Shown piece after piece: positions 15,794 through 24,987 of a DNA stretch of 32,762 nt (positions within the stretch are counted from its first letter, which is position 1; each line of letters starts with the position of its first letter). Under the pieces are notes generated by a model that was not told the DNA's origin, searched no databases, and saw only the letters and a program-made list of their open reading frames with translations. The DNA is from Fibrobacter succinogenes (GTDB lineage: Bacteria; Fibrobacterota; Fibrobacteria; Fibrobacterales; Fibrobacteraceae): assembly GCA_902795385.1 (NCBI GenBank), contig CADBLC010000007.1:1-32762 (forward strand), given 5' to 3'. The translations under genes were made by a program, and so were the position numbers.

Positions 15794-17317
15794 ATGAACA
15801 AATCAGTTCTTTTTCTTTTGGCTATGGGCGTTAGCGCGGCAGTGGCTGCGCAGGCTCCGCTCAATTTCGACGTCGAAAACCGGGGCAACGACCTTGGCGC
15901 TACGGCGGGCGAGCTGAAATCAAACAAAAAATTGCCGAATCCGTTCGAATTCCACGACGGTTCCAAGGTCACCAAGTATGGCGACTGGAGCAAGCGCCGT
16001 AACGAAATCAAGGCGGATATCGAAAAGTACGAAATTGGCGACAAGCCGATTCCTTCCGACGTAAGCGCTACCTACAGCGGCGGCACCCTCACGGTGACGG
16101 TGAAGGAAGGCGGCAAGACGATGACGATTACGTCGAAGTTCAGCATTCCTTCGGGCGATGGCCCGCACCCGATTATCATCGGCATGAACAGCGGAACGGG
16201 CTCGCTTTCTTCGAGCATCTTCAGCGGTTTTGTGCAGGTGCCGTTTAGCCACGACCAGGTGGCAAAGTACTCCATGAACGGCCAGAAAGACACGAACGTG
16301 GGCTTCTACAAGTTCTACGGCAACAAGAACCAGAACGGTGACTATTCCGCATGGTCTTGGGGCGTGAGCCGCCTTATTGACGGCCTTGCGCAGATTGCCG
16401 ACGAATACCACCTCGACATGGGCAAGATTGCCGTGACGGGCTGCTCCTACGCGGGCAAGATGGCGCTCTTCGCTGGCGCCTTCGACGAACGCGTGACGCT
16501 CACCATCGCCCAGGAATCGGGTGGCGGCGGCATCAACTCGTGGCGTACCTCGGCCGATTTCGCTAGCCGCGGCACGAACATCGAAAAGATTGACAACACG
16601 AACTACAGCTGGTTCATGCAGAGCCTGCAGCGCCAGGATCCGTACAAGCTCCCGCACGACCACCACGAACTCATTGCCATGATTGCCCCGCGCGCGGTGA
16701 TTGCGCTCGGCAACCCCGGTTACGAATGGCTGGGCGACGAATCGGGCTACAAGTCCATGATGGCGGCGACCGAAGTGTGGAAGGCCATGGGAATCGAAGA
16801 TCGCATCGGTTTTGACTTTACCGGCGGTCACGAGCACTGCCAGGCGGCCAGTAGCCAGACCAAGTCGGTGACGGCGTTCGTCGACAAGTTCCTCCGCAAC
16901 AAGGACGCGAATACCGATATCCACGTGAAGCCCACGAACGGCAAGGGTTTCAAGATTGATAATTATGGCGACTGGATTGACTGGGAAACGCCGAATCTCC
17001 CGTTCGAGGCGGCGCCGGGTCCCGATACGACCGCTTCTATCGACACGAGCTCGACGGATACGGCTACCACGTCTTGTGGCGCAAGCCTCGCCATGCCGGA
17101 ACTCGGCATGCACGTCTCGATGGGCCGTCTCGAAATTACCGGCGCTCCGGCCGGTGCCCGCGTAAAGCTCTTCGATGTCCGAGGTAATGTGGTGGCTCAG
17201 TTCGGCGAAACCGGCGGCATGCTGCCGAAGGCCGGCAAGGGCAGGCTCCTCGCTATTGTCGAGAGCGCCTCGGGTGCACGACTCATGACCAAGGTCATCA
17301 ACAATACAGGCTTCTAA
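15794..17317 (+). CDS. Secreted CE15-like glucuronoyl esterase with C-terminal sorting-type tail
   Basis: A 507-aa protein; GAGGAG precedes the ATG at good spacing. Signal peptide 1-19. The alpha/beta-hydrolase domain (about 35-370) follows CE15 closely: WSKRRNEIKADIEKYEIGDKP, SWGVSRLIDGLAQ, the nucleophile elbow GCSYAGK (Ser218), Glu241 in AQESGGGG exactly 23 residues on, HHELIAMIAPRAVIALGNPG and the catalytic His346 in GGHEHC. CE15 enzymes cut the ester between lignin and xylan glucuronic acid. One oddity: the Arg normally next to the Ser (GCSR) is Tyr219. A Thr/Ser/Asp linker (about 405-430) leads to a tail (440-507, with LFDVRGNVV) like type IX secretion tails. Confidence 0.85.
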   Translation: MNKSVLFLLAMGVSAAVAAQAPLNFDVENRGNDLGATAGELKSNKKLPNPFEFHDGSKVTKYGDWSKRRNEIKADIEKYEIGDKPIPSDVSATYSGGTLTVTVKEGGKTMTITSKFSIPSGDGPHPIIIGMNSGTGSLSSSIFSGFVQVPFSHDQVAKYSMNGQKDTNVGFYKFYGNKNQNGDYSAWSWGVSRLIDGLAQIADEYHLDMGKIAVTGCSYAGKMALFAGAFDERVTLTIAQESGGGGINSWRTSADFASRGTNIEKIDNTNYSWFMQSLQRQDPYKLPHDHHELIAMIAPRAVIALGNPGYEWLGDESGYKSMMAATEVWKAMGIEDRIGFDFTGGHEHCQAASSQTKSVTAFVDKFLRNKDANTDIHVKPTNGKGFKIDNYGDWIDWETPNLPFEAAPGPDTTASIDTSSTDTATTSCGASLAMPELGMHVSMGRLEITGAPAGARVKLFDVRGNVVAQFGETGGMLPKAGKGRLLAIVESASGARLMTKVINNTGF

Positions 17318-17337
17318 AACAAAACTCCTCATGCAAC

Positions 17338-17366
17338 GCCGCACGGGTTTCCGTGCGGCTTTTTTT
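17338..17366 (+). terminator. Terminator of the CE15 gene
   Basis: 9-bp stem GCCGCACGG / CCGTGCGGC with loop GTTT, followed by seven Ts. Confidence 0.9.
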
Positions 17367-17409
17367 ATGGGCTTCGCAGATGCTAAACTTTTTCTAAATT
17401 GCATTTGCG

Positions 17410-19257
17410 ATGCCGATTCTTTCCGCACAGAATATCTTGCTCCGCTTTGGCGGCCCGCCGCTCCTGGACAATGTCTCGTTTGACGTCGAGGCGGGTGACC
17501 GCATTTGCCTTGTAGGCCGTAACGGCGAGGGCAAGAGCACGCTGCTCAAGGTGCTTACGGGCGAGATGGAAGCGAACTCGGGCGAAATCATAAAGAAGTC
17601 CGGACTCAAGGTCTCCCGCATGGTGCAGGAGATTCCCGCGCACCTGGATGGGACCGTCCGCGATGTTGTGATGTCGGGCGTGTCTCGGGACGGTCATGCG
17701 GACGATGCCGTGCGCAACAGCCATGCCGAAGCCATTCTTGGAAAGACGGGCATCGCTGCCGACGCTCCGTTCGACAGCTTGAGCGGTGGCCAAAAGCGCC
17801 GCGTGCTGTTCGCGAGGGCCGTGGCGAGCGATCCGGACTTGCTCTTGCTGGACGAGCCGACGAACCATCTGGACATTCCCGCCATACAGTGGCTGGAAGG
17901 CATCGTGACGCGCCTGGAATGCGCGGTGCTTTTCGTGAGCCACGACCGCACTTTTGTACGGCGCGTGGCGACCCGCATTTTGGAACTCGACCGCGGCCGC
18001 GTGCGCAGTTGGGATTTTCCTTACGACAAGTTCGTGCAGTTCAGGGACCAGGCCTTGGCCGAAGAAGAAAAAGCCAACGCGCTTTTTGACAAGCGCCTCG
18101 CCGAAGAAGAAGTCTGGATACGCAAGGGCATCCAGGCGCGGCGGACCCGTAACGAGGGCCGCGTGCGCGCGCTTATCAAGATGCGCGAAGAACGCGCTGC
18201 GCGCCGCACCCGAACGGGTAACGTGAACATGCAGATTACGGAGGCCGACCGTTCGGGGCGCCTGGTCGCCCGGCTTACCGACGTGAGCTACTCCTACGAC
18301 GGCGCACCCCTCATCAGCCATCTTTCTACGGAAGTTTCCCGCGGTGATCGCATTGGTATCGTGGGGCCGAACGGTTCCGGCAAGACGACTCTCTTGCGCC
18401 TGATCCTGGGCGAACTCAAACCCGACTCGGGCGATGTGCGCCTTGGCACCAACCTCCAGATAGCCTACTTTGACCAGATGCGTACGCGCCTGCGCGAAGA
18501 CAAGACTTTGATAGAGAATATCGGTGACGGCCAGGCGTACATTACCTTGAACGGCGTCAAGCGCCATGTGTTAAGTTATCTGCAGGACTTCCTCTTTTCG
18601 GCAGACCGTGCCCGCGGCCCCATCAGTGCACTTTCGGGGGGCGAAAGGAACCGCCTGCTGCTCGCTTGCCTCTTTAGCCACCCGAGCAACGTCCTCGTCC
18701 TTGACGAGCCCACCAACGATCTGGACATGGAAACGCTGGACCTCTTGGCGGAACTTCTGGCCGATTACAAGGGCACAGTACTGACCGTAAGCCACGATAG
18801 GGCCTTCCTGGATTCGGTGGCGACAAGCATTCTCGCGATAGAAGACAACGGTTCGGTGTTCGAAGCCGTCGGCGGATACTCGGATTATGAGGAAAATCGC
18901 AAGATTCGCGAAAAAGAAAAGGCCAAGGCCGCCCGTATTGCCGAGGAAAAGGCAAATTCGCAGAAAAATGCCTCTGCTTCGGGAATGTCTAATGCCGAAA
19001 ATGCAGTAAATTTAGCGAATTCTGCCAAGAAGCGCAAACGTAGCTACAACGAAGAGCGGGAATATACCGCACTTCCGGCCAAAATTGAAGGCCTGGAAGA
19101 GAAAATAGCCGAAATTCAGACGGAATTGTCCAAACCTGAAGTCTATACCGACGCAAAACGCATCGTGGAACTCCAGAAAGAGCTTTCAGAGCTTTCGGAC
19201 CTCAATTCCGAGCTCGAAAAGGCCTACGACAGGTTCGGAGAACTGGATTCTATCTAA
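17410..19257 (+). CDS. ABC-F family ATPase, Uup type
   Basis: A 615-aa soluble protein with two ABC domains and no membrane segments. Walker A: GRNGEGKST (36-44) and GPNGSGKTT (319-327). Signatures: LSGGQ (124) and LSGGERNR (408). Walker B: LLLLDEPTNHLD and VLVLDEPTNDLD. The inter-domain linker (about 225-285) is charged and helical, and a C-terminal coiled coil (about 535-615) follows a Lys/Ala-rich stretch, as in Uup. ABC-F proteins act on the ribosome; Uup is linked to ribosome rescue/quality control and to low transposon excision. TAAATT stands 9 nt before the ATG, and there is no Shine-Dalgarno. Confidence 0.88.
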   Translation: MPILSAQNILLRFGGPPLLDNVSFDVEAGDRICLVGRNGEGKSTLLKVLTGEMEANSGEIIKKSGLKVSRMVQEIPAHLDGTVRDVVMSGVSRDGHADDAVRNSHAEAILGKTGIAADAPFDSLSGGQKRRVLFARAVASDPDLLLLDEPTNHLDIPAIQWLEGIVTRLECAVLFVSHDRTFVRRVATRILELDRGRVRSWDFPYDKFVQFRDQALAEEEKANALFDKRLAEEEVWIRKGIQARRTRNEGRVRALIKMREERAARRTRTGNVNMQITEADRSGRLVARLTDVSYSYDGAPLISHLSTEVSRGDRIGIVGPNGSGKTTLLRLILGELKPDSGDVRLGTNLQIAYFDQMRTRLREDKTLIENIGDGQAYITLNGVKRHVLSYLQDFLFSADRARGPISALSGGERNRLLLACLFSHPSNVLVLDEPTNDLDMETLDLLAELLADYKGTVLTVSHDRAFLDSVATSILAIEDNGSVFEAVGGYSDYEENRKIREKEKAKAARIAEEKANSQKNASASGMSNAENAVNLANSAKKRKRSYNEEREYTALPAKIEGLEEKIAEIQTELSKPEVYTDAKRIVELQKELSELSDLNSELEKAYDRFGELDSI

Positions 19258-19319
19258 AATTGCCCTTTTTGGGCTAAAATAGCCGTTGTAAATTGTCCAA
19301 ACTAAATTTTGGATTCCTC

Positions 19320-19348
19320 TTGTGACAAAACGCACATTTTGATATAAT
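19320..19348 (+). promoter_or_regulatory. Sigma70-type promoter of the 911-aa protein gene
   Basis: TTGTGA (19320-19325), 17-nt spacer, TATAAT (19343-19348). Unlike most genes here, this gives a normal leader of about 35 nt with a strong GGGGAGA before the ATG at 19390. Confidence 0.65.
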
Positions 19349-19389
19349 TTTATAGTAATGTAATTGAAAGTTAACAAGGGGAGACTCCG

Positions 19390-22125
19390 ATGGCTATCGT
19401 AAGAAAATATTCCTCTATATTGCCTCTCTGTATGGCGGTATGTTTGTCGCAAGCTGTTGCGGCTGAAAAAGTTCTTTGGGACGAAACCGGAATAGGTAGC
19501 TTTGCGCCTAAGGGACTTTATGATTACAGCTATCCCAATAAGGCGACGGTGTCTGTTAGTGTGACCAAAACGAAGGATGCTGCTGTTCCTTACTACGTAC
19601 AGGCTACGTTTGAGGCCGAAGAAGGTTCGAAGAGTAGCGGTGCCGGATTCGGTTTCGCTTGGGAACTTGACGATGACTACGAAGCCAAGATTGTAAGCCT
19701 CGCGAACTATAGCGGCGTTTGCCTGAATTACTCGGCAACCGGCCAGGTCCGCATGGATTTCAAGCAGTGGACCATCGACGACGACAACTACTTTGGCTAC
19801 ATGCTCCCGGGAACCGAAGGCCAGAAGGTCAACTTGTTCATCCCATTCGATAGCCTGGAACTGGGTTGGGACAAAGTAAGCTCCACCAACAAGTGGAATG
19901 TCGCAAAACAGGTGGGTCTCCAGTTCAGTTACAAGTCGGAGTTCATTAAGAAGAACGGCCTTACCAATGTCTTGGGACTTTATGCCGTGCGCCTTGCTGA
20001 CGAATGCCCGCAGCATGCGCCCGTCGCGAACGCTTCGCTCCCGACGGAGTACGATTTGAACGAAGGTGAAAAGCTGGTTCTCCACATGTCCGATATTTTC
20101 AGTGACGAGGATGGTACCGATCTTTCGATCTCGGGAACCTTCAGCGGAAATAGCGACGTTGTTTCTTCGTACGACGATACGCAGCATATCACGTTGAAGG
20201 ACTCCATTGTGCTTACGGTAAAACCGAATCCGAAGTCCGACGATTTCACCATGAAGCTCACGGCGACCGACCCCACGAACAGGAAGGCTGTCTGGACCTT
20301 CACGATTTCGCCTATCGATGTCCCGCACGCTCCCACCATCCGCGATACGACATACACGCTCTTCCAGGGTGATTCTATCGGCTGCAAGAACAAGTGCTCC
20401 TTCTATGACACGTTTGCGACGGATGTGGATGGTGACGAGATTGACCTTTACGTTTATGAAGAACCTGTCTTTGGCACGTTCACGTTCGACGCGGAGAAGG
20501 GCCAGTTCTCTTACATTGCCCCTGCCGATACTTTTGGCGAGGTGTACTTCTCGCTGTACGCTGTGGAAACGGCTAATTCCGAAAGCGTGAGCGATACGGT
20601 GAAGTTCAAGATTAAGGTGCTGGATGTCAACGATCCGCCTACGGTGGAAATTCTGGACTCCCTGATTGACTACACCATTGGCGATGGCGATGCCAAGCAG
20701 ATCAAGTTGAACAATTCGAAATCGTTCATCGAGGTCAAGGAAGATTTCACGGATACTATCTGGGTCCAGATTTCTGCAGAAAATGTCGTGTTTAGCGATG
20801 TGGATTCCGATATCGACATGAAGGTGAAATCCAATGGCGTGGTAAAGGCTGAAATCAAGAAGATAGGTAAGGTCCCCTACGTCGTGGTTACCTCCAAGAA
20901 GGATGCCAATGGCCTGGCCAAGGTGACGTACTATGCCGACGACGGAGAGTTCACCGCGGGCGTAGACTTCTACGTGAATGTTGCCCCGGTGGTGGACAAG
21001 CCTATCGCAGTTGCAGATGCGTTCGACATGATTCAAGACAGCGCCGTGACGGTTGCTGCCAAGAACGGCGTGCTCGCCAACGACGCAAATCCGGATGATC
21101 CGGATATCGCGCTGGTTCCAGTGGTTGTCAAGGACGTGGCCCATGGAAAGCTGAAAATGAAGACGGACGGTGGCTTCACGTATACTCCGGCAGAAAGCTA
21201 TGTCGGTACGGATTCCTTCACCTACTACGTCTATACGGACGACGAGGCCAAGGTTGCTTCGGATACGGTCAAGGTGACGCTGACTGTGCAGGCCCAGCCT
21301 GGTCCGGTAGTTGTTGTTGATGCCAAGACGCTAGACACCACGCTCGTGGAAGACGCTACCAGGGAACTCAAGTACATCAAGGCCGTGGTGCAGAGCTGGT
21401 TCCACGATCCTGACTCTCTTCCGTTCAAGGTCTCTGCCGCTAGCGACGACGGAAAGACTGTCGTGGAAATCAATACCGCCGGAGCGCTGATTATCAAGGT
21501 GGCGAAGGACTCCGTTGGCGATGCCTACGTTACGGTGTCTGCGAAGGGTGACGTTGGCAAGCCGGCTTCGTTCAAGATTCATATTAAGATTACGCCGGTC
21601 AACGATAAGCCGGTCGTGATCAAGACGGATTCCGTCTATGTCAAGGATCTTGCCAACTGGACGGTCAAACTCGCGCTTAAGGACTACGTGAAAGATATCG
21701 ACGGCGATTCCCTTACCTTTACGCCGAGCGTTTCCTCTGCTCTCGCTACAAAGGTCTCGGTGGAAGTCAAGAACGACACTGTGATTGTCTCTGCCAAGGA
21801 TAAGGCGACCTTCAAGGAAGGCGATCTCGTAGCGTTCGGTGTGAAGGCTGCCGATGCCTCCACCAATGTCACGGCGTTCTTCTACGTATTCGTCGGTATG
21901 GAAAAGCCGGCCGTTGGCATCCACGCTATCGCTGCCGCGCCGAAGTCCGGCTGGCAGGGCGCCATCCTCGCCGATCGCGGTGTGGCTGCCATTATCGACA
22001 TGCAGGGCCGCGTGATGTGGAAGTCCAAGCTCCCGGTCTCCGAGGCCGACGTGCGTAACGCCGCCGCCCAGGTGCAGGGCCGCAAGATCCTCCGCGTCAA
22101 CAGCCAGACTTGGACGATTAAGTAG
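19390..22125 (+). CDS. Large exported repeat protein with cadherin/Ig-like domains
   Basis: A 911-aa protein. Signal peptide 1-25 (ending QAVAA). Residues 26-205 form a carbohydrate-binding-like beta-sandwich (WELDDDYEAK ... FKQWTIDDDNYFG). Then come about six Ig/cadherin-like repeats (about 208-840) with Asp-rich calcium-type motifs (DEDGTDLS, DVDGDEIDL, DVDSDIDM, DIDGDSLTF) and VNDPP/VNDKP linkers. One repeat at 536-635 has the Big_9/cadherin-like signature LANDANPDD then GGFTYTPAESYVGTDSFTY. The C-terminal 70 residues (IDMQGRVMW ... GRKILRVN) resemble a type IX secretion tail. It is probably a calcium-stabilised surface adhesin or substrate-binding protein. It stands alone with its own promoter and terminator. 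Confidence 0.8.
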   Translation: MAIVRKYSSILPLCMAVCLSQAVAAEKVLWDETGIGSFAPKGLYDYSYPNKATVSVSVTKTKDAAVPYYVQATFEAEEGSKSSGAGFGFAWELDDDYEAKIVSLANYSGVCLNYSATGQVRMDFKQWTIDDDNYFGYMLPGTEGQKVNLFIPFDSLELGWDKVSSTNKWNVAKQVGLQFSYKSEFIKKNGLTNVLGLYAVRLADECPQHAPVANASLPTEYDLNEGEKLVLHMSDIFSDEDGTDLSISGTFSGNSDVVSSYDDTQHITLKDSIVLTVKPNPKSDDFTMKLTATDPTNRKAVWTFTISPIDVPHAPTIRDTTYTLFQGDSIGCKNKCSFYDTFATDVDGDEIDLYVYEEPVFGTFTFDAEKGQFSYIAPADTFGEVYFSLYAVETANSESVSDTVKFKIKVLDVNDPPTVEILDSLIDYTIGDGDAKQIKLNNSKSFIEVKEDFTDTIWVQISAENVVFSDVDSDIDMKVKSNGVVKAEIKKIGKVPYVVVTSKKDANGLAKVTYYADDGEFTAGVDFYVNVAPVVDKPIAVADAFDMIQDSAVTVAAKNGVLANDANPDDPDIALVPVVVKDVAHGKLKMKTDGGFTYTPAESYVGTDSFTYYVYTDDEAKVASDTVKVTLTVQAQPGPVVVVDAKTLDTTLVEDATRELKYIKAVVQSWFHDPDSLPFKVSAASDDGKTVVEINTAGALIIKVAKDSVGDAYVTVSAKGDVGKPASFKIHIKITPVNDKPVVIKTDSVYVKDLANWTVKLALKDYVKDIDGDSLTFTPSVSSALATKVSVEVKNDTVIVSAKDKATFKEGDLVAFGVKAADASTNVTAFFYVFVGMEKPAVGIHAIAAAPKSGWQGAILADRGVAAIIDMQGRVMWKSKLPVSEADVRNAAAQVQGRKILRVNSQTWTIK

Positions 22126-22168
22126 ACGAAAGACGAGAGATTTTTCGTAACGAAAGTTTAAAAGAAAG

Positions 22169-22190
22169 GGCTCCGCTAAGCGGAGCCTTC
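22169..22190 (+). terminator. Terminator after the 911-aa protein gene
   Basis: 7-bp stem GGCTCCG / CGGAGCC (22169-22187), loop CTAAG, followed by TTCTCTC. A small TTTCGTAACGAAA hairpin precedes it at about 22142-22154. Confidence 0.65.
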
Positions 22191-22207
22191 TCTCGTCTGT
22201 AGCCGCA

Positions 22208-22237
22208 GAGCGGCGTTCTCTCGAGCGGCGTTCTCTC
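22208..22237. repeat. Tandem 15-bp repeat between converging genes
   Basis: GAGCGGCGTTCTCTC occurs twice back to back (22208-22222, 22223-22237), followed by GTCTCTCGTC. It lies just past the ackA stop in the convergent gap. No function is evident. Confidence 0.8.
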
Positions 22238-22246
22238 GTCTCTCGT

Positions 22247-23410
22247 CTATTTCACCAGCGCTTCAGTATCGAGGGCGATGAGCAGTTCTTCGTTGGTGGC
22301 GACGACCATCGCGGTCGGCGTGCCGTCCTTGCTGATGATGTGGCCGGAGTTCTTGCCGTTGTCCTCGTTGCGGGCTTCGTCGATCTGGTAGCCGAGAATC
22401 TTGAGGTTGTCCATCGCCATCTTGCGGACAAGCTTGCTGTTCTCGCCGATACCGCCGGTGAACACCAGCGCGTCGATGCGCGGGAGAGCCATGGCGATGC
22501 CGCCGATTTCGCGGGTAAGCCTGTAGGCGAACGTTTCGAGGGCGATCTGTGCGCCGACGTGGCCTTCGCTTGCGGCCTGCGTCAAGGTGCGCCTGAGCCC
22601 GGAGAGGCCGAGCAGGCCCGATTCCTTGTTCACGAGCTTGTCCAAGCGGTCAATGTCGTAGCCGTACTTCTTGCTGATGAAGAAGAGGATGGCCGGGTCG
22701 AGGCTGCCGGAGCGGGTGCCCATGATGAGGCCTTCCAGCGGGGTGAATCCCATGGTGGTGTCTACGCACTGGCCGTTCAAAATGGCGGAGCAACTGGAAC
22801 CGTTACCGAGGTGAGCCGTAATGAGGCAGACTTCTTCGGGCTTCTTGCCCAGGATCTTGGCGGCCTCGCCGGTCACGAAGCGGTGGCTTGTGCCGTGTGC
22901 GCCGTAGCGGCGGATCTTGTCTTCTTCGTAGAACTTGTAGGGGATGCCGTAGAGGAATGCCTTGCGCGGCATCGTCTGGTGGAAGGCGGTGTCGAACACG
23001 GCCACCTGCGGGAGCTTCGGGAAGAACTTGGTCGCGCATTCCATGCCGGTCGCGTGTGCGGGTTCGTGCAGCGGTGCGAACAGCGTGATGCTGCGGATGT
23101 AGTCGATAACTTCCTGGGAGACCTTCTCGCTCTTGATGTACTTGCCGCCATGCACCACGCGGTGGCCGATGGCTTCAATCGTGTCGATGAGCTTCTGTTC
23201 GTTCAAGAACTTCTGCACTTCGGCAACGGCTTCGGCGTGCGTGGGGCAGTCGAAATTGAAATCGATGTTGCCTTCGGGGCCCTTGGCCTTCACGTGGCCG
23301 TTCACGCCGATATTTTCGACGAGGCCGCTGGAGATGGACTGCTTGGTCTGGGTGTCGATGACGGCGAACTTGACCGAGGAGCTGCCGCAATTGAGAACGA
23401 GTACGCGCAT
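22247..23410 (-). CDS. ackA: Acetate kinase
   Basis: A 387-aa protein with ASKHA-fold acetate kinase motifs: phosphate-binding LNCGSSSVKF at the N-terminus, HRVVHGG, the substrate loop region around AVFDTAFHQTMP, RRYGAHGTSHRFV, HLGNGSSCSAI and VFTGGIGENS. It converts acetyl phosphate and ADP to acetate and ATP, the last step of acetate fermentation. AAGG precedes the ATG. The usual partner pta is not in this window, so the gene is apparently single here. It converges with the 911-aa protein gene. Confidence 0.96.
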   Translation of the reverse strand: MRVLVLNCGSSSVKFAVIDTQTKQSISSGLVENIGVNGHVKAKGPEGNIDFNFDCPTHAEAVAEVQKFLNEQKLIDTIEAIGHRVVHGGKYIKSEKVSQEVIDYIRSITLFAPLHEPAHATGMECATKFFPKLPQVAVFDTAFHQTMPRKAFLYGIPYKFYEEDKIRRYGAHGTSHRFVTGEAAKILGKKPEEVCLITAHLGNGSSCSAILNGQCVDTTMGFTPLEGLIMGTRSGSLDPAILFFISKKYGYDIDRLDKLVNKESGLLGLSGLRRTLTQAASEGHVGAQIALETFAYRLTREIGGIAMALPRIDALVFTGGIGENSKLVRKMAMDNLKILGYQIDEARNEDNGKNSGHIISKDGTPTAMVVATNEELLIALDTEALVK

Positions 23411-23524
23411 ATTAAAAACCTTTGTAATTGATTATGGACGAAAAAATAGCATTTTAGGTGGCGGCTGGCTTAGGGGATAGAAAAATATTTTATAATATCG
23501 TAAAATCATTGTTAAAACAAGAAT

Positions 23525-24367
23525 ATGAAAGCTGTGGAGCACAATTTAATGCTGACAAACCGGATTCAAGAAAAGCTTCTTTTGGGGGCGATTTTATTAA
23601 GTCTTTCCATCTGCTTGGTAGCCTGTGGTAATGATAGTGAAAGTAGTACCGGCCCGGAGTATGTTTGGGTAGACCCAAGTACTGTTGTTCACGGGACTAT
23701 GATAGATTCCCGAGATGGAAAAACCTACAAGACGGTAACCATTGGCGAGCAAACATGGATGGCTGAAAATTTGAATTACGAGTATAACGAAGGAACAGCC
23801 AAAAGCTATTGCTATGACAGCTTGACTACTAATTGCGATAAATATGGCCGTCTATATTTTTGGTCGGCGGCCATGGATTCTGCAGCGTTGTTTTCTGATG
23901 CGGGTAAGGGGTGCGGAAACTACATGCTATGTAATCGTAAGGGAAAAATCCGTGGAATTTGTCCTGAAGGCTGGCATTTGCCCCATTTAAGTGAATGGCT
24001 TGAATTGGTATATCCTATGGCTTCTAGAGTGTATGAAAGTGTAAAAGATGGACCGTACGGATATGGAGAATTTTATGGGGCAGGAATAAGACTAAAATCT
24101 GTTGATGGCTGGATGGAAGGATCTCACCAAACGGATGATTATGGATTTTCAGCCCTTCCTAGTGGATACTTTTTATGCCACTACGATGACGGATTTGAGC
24201 ATATGGGTAGGGGAACTCAATTTTGGTCTTCCAGTGAACTGAATATTTATCACGCATTCGCATTGGAACTAGATTATCGTGTACTTGAACCCGCTGCAAG
24301 CGATGATGCATTGATAAGTGGTAACCATAAAACATGGGCTTATTCTGTGCGGTGCGTTAAAGATTAG
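23525..24367 (+). CDS. FISUMP-domain lipoprotein (280 aa)
   Basis: A second FISUMP protein, AT-richer than its neighbours. A lipoprotein signal ends in LVACG (Cys34); an internal ATG (Met9) would give a more usual signal length and may be the real start. The FISUMP domain covers about 60-280: KTYKTVTIGEQTWMAENLNY, YGRLYFWSAAMDSA, GICPEGWHLP, FWSSSELN and the closing YSVRCVKD. Compared with the 12942-13835 protein it has almost no linker and a longer domain with an insert around residues 165-215. Two TATAAT-like stretches precede it (about 23492-23500). Function unknown; likely surface-exposed. Confidence 0.82.
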   Translation: MKAVEHNLMLTNRIQEKLLLGAILLSLSICLVACGNDSESSTGPEYVWVDPSTVVHGTMIDSRDGKTYKTVTIGEQTWMAENLNYEYNEGTAKSYCYDSLTTNCDKYGRLYFWSAAMDSAALFSDAGKGCGNYMLCNRKGKIRGICPEGWHLPHLSEWLELVYPMASRVYESVKDGPYGYGEFYGAGIRLKSVDGWMEGSHQTDDYGFSALPSGYFLCHYDDGFEHMGRGTQFWSSSELNIYHAFALELDYRVLEPAASDDALISGNHKTWAYSVRCVKD

Positions 24368-24439
24368 GCGTGAGAATTTCGCTCTGGAATTTATCAGGGG
24401 CTTGGCCTAGCGGCGGCTTATTTACTAAATTCCCCGTTG

Positions 24440-24970
24440 ATGCTCAAGAAGATTGCTGATTTTGACAACCGCGTATCGGTATACTGGACGAACCGCCATT
24501 TTTCGGAAAGGGTGAATGGCTGGCTCAAGTTCTATGTGCGCCTCGGCGACGGCTACATTTGGGCCGCCTTCGCGCTGTTCGTCTTCTTGATGGTCGGCTG
24601 GGAAAACTTCTTGCCCATCCTTTGGCAGGCGCTGATGGCGCTCGCGGTTAGCCTTGTGCTTTACGAGGTGGTTAAACTCAATACCAAACGCCCGCGCCCG
24701 TTTGCCGCGAATCCGCAAATCAAGGCCGAGGTCCCGCCGCTCGACAAGTACAGTTTCCCCTCGGGTCACACGATGAATAACCTGGCGGTGGCTTCGGCGG
24801 TGTTCTATTGCATTCCGCAGTACGGCTGGGTGATGATGCTGTTGCCGCTTACGTGGGGACTTTTGCGCGTGTACTTTGGCGTGCACTGGCTCACGGACAT
24901 TTTGTGCGGGTTCTTGCTCGGCATATTGAGCTTTGTGCTTGGGCATGTCATTTGGATAACGATTTTTTAG
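24440..24970 (+). CDS. PAP2-family membrane phosphatase
   Basis: A 176-aa membrane protein from the ATG at 24440 (TAAATT 8 nt upstream; a TTG one codon earlier is less likely). Three phosphatase motifs are present: KLNTKRPRP (79-87), PSGHT (107-111) and R143 ... H149 ... D153 in RVYFGVHWLTD. PAP2 enzymes dephosphorylate lipid phosphates such as phosphatidate or undecaprenyl diphosphate with the active site facing the periplasm; substrate is not predictable here. It is followed after 17 nt by a histidine phosphatase gene, then after 4 nt by a macro-domain gene, probably one operon. Confidence 0.85.
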   Translation: MLKKIADFDNRVSVYWTNRHFSERVNGWLKFYVRLGDGYIWAAFALFVFLMVGWENFLPILWQALMALAVSLVLYEVVKLNTKRPRPFAANPQIKAEVPPLDKYSFPSGHTMNNLAVASAVFYCIPQYGWVMMLLPLTWGLLRVYFGVHWLTDILCGFLLGILSFVLGHVIWITIF

Positions 24971-24987
24971 GGAATTGTCATTCGTAA

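Noticed and set aside
15920-21144. Long minus-strand frames opposite the CE15, ABC-F and 911-aa genes
   Set aside because: They mirror the third-codon bias of the real genes and lack start signals and domains.
22208-22237. CRISPR-like array in the ackA downstream gap
   Set aside because: Only two directly adjacent 15-bp units with no spacers; a simple tandem duplication.
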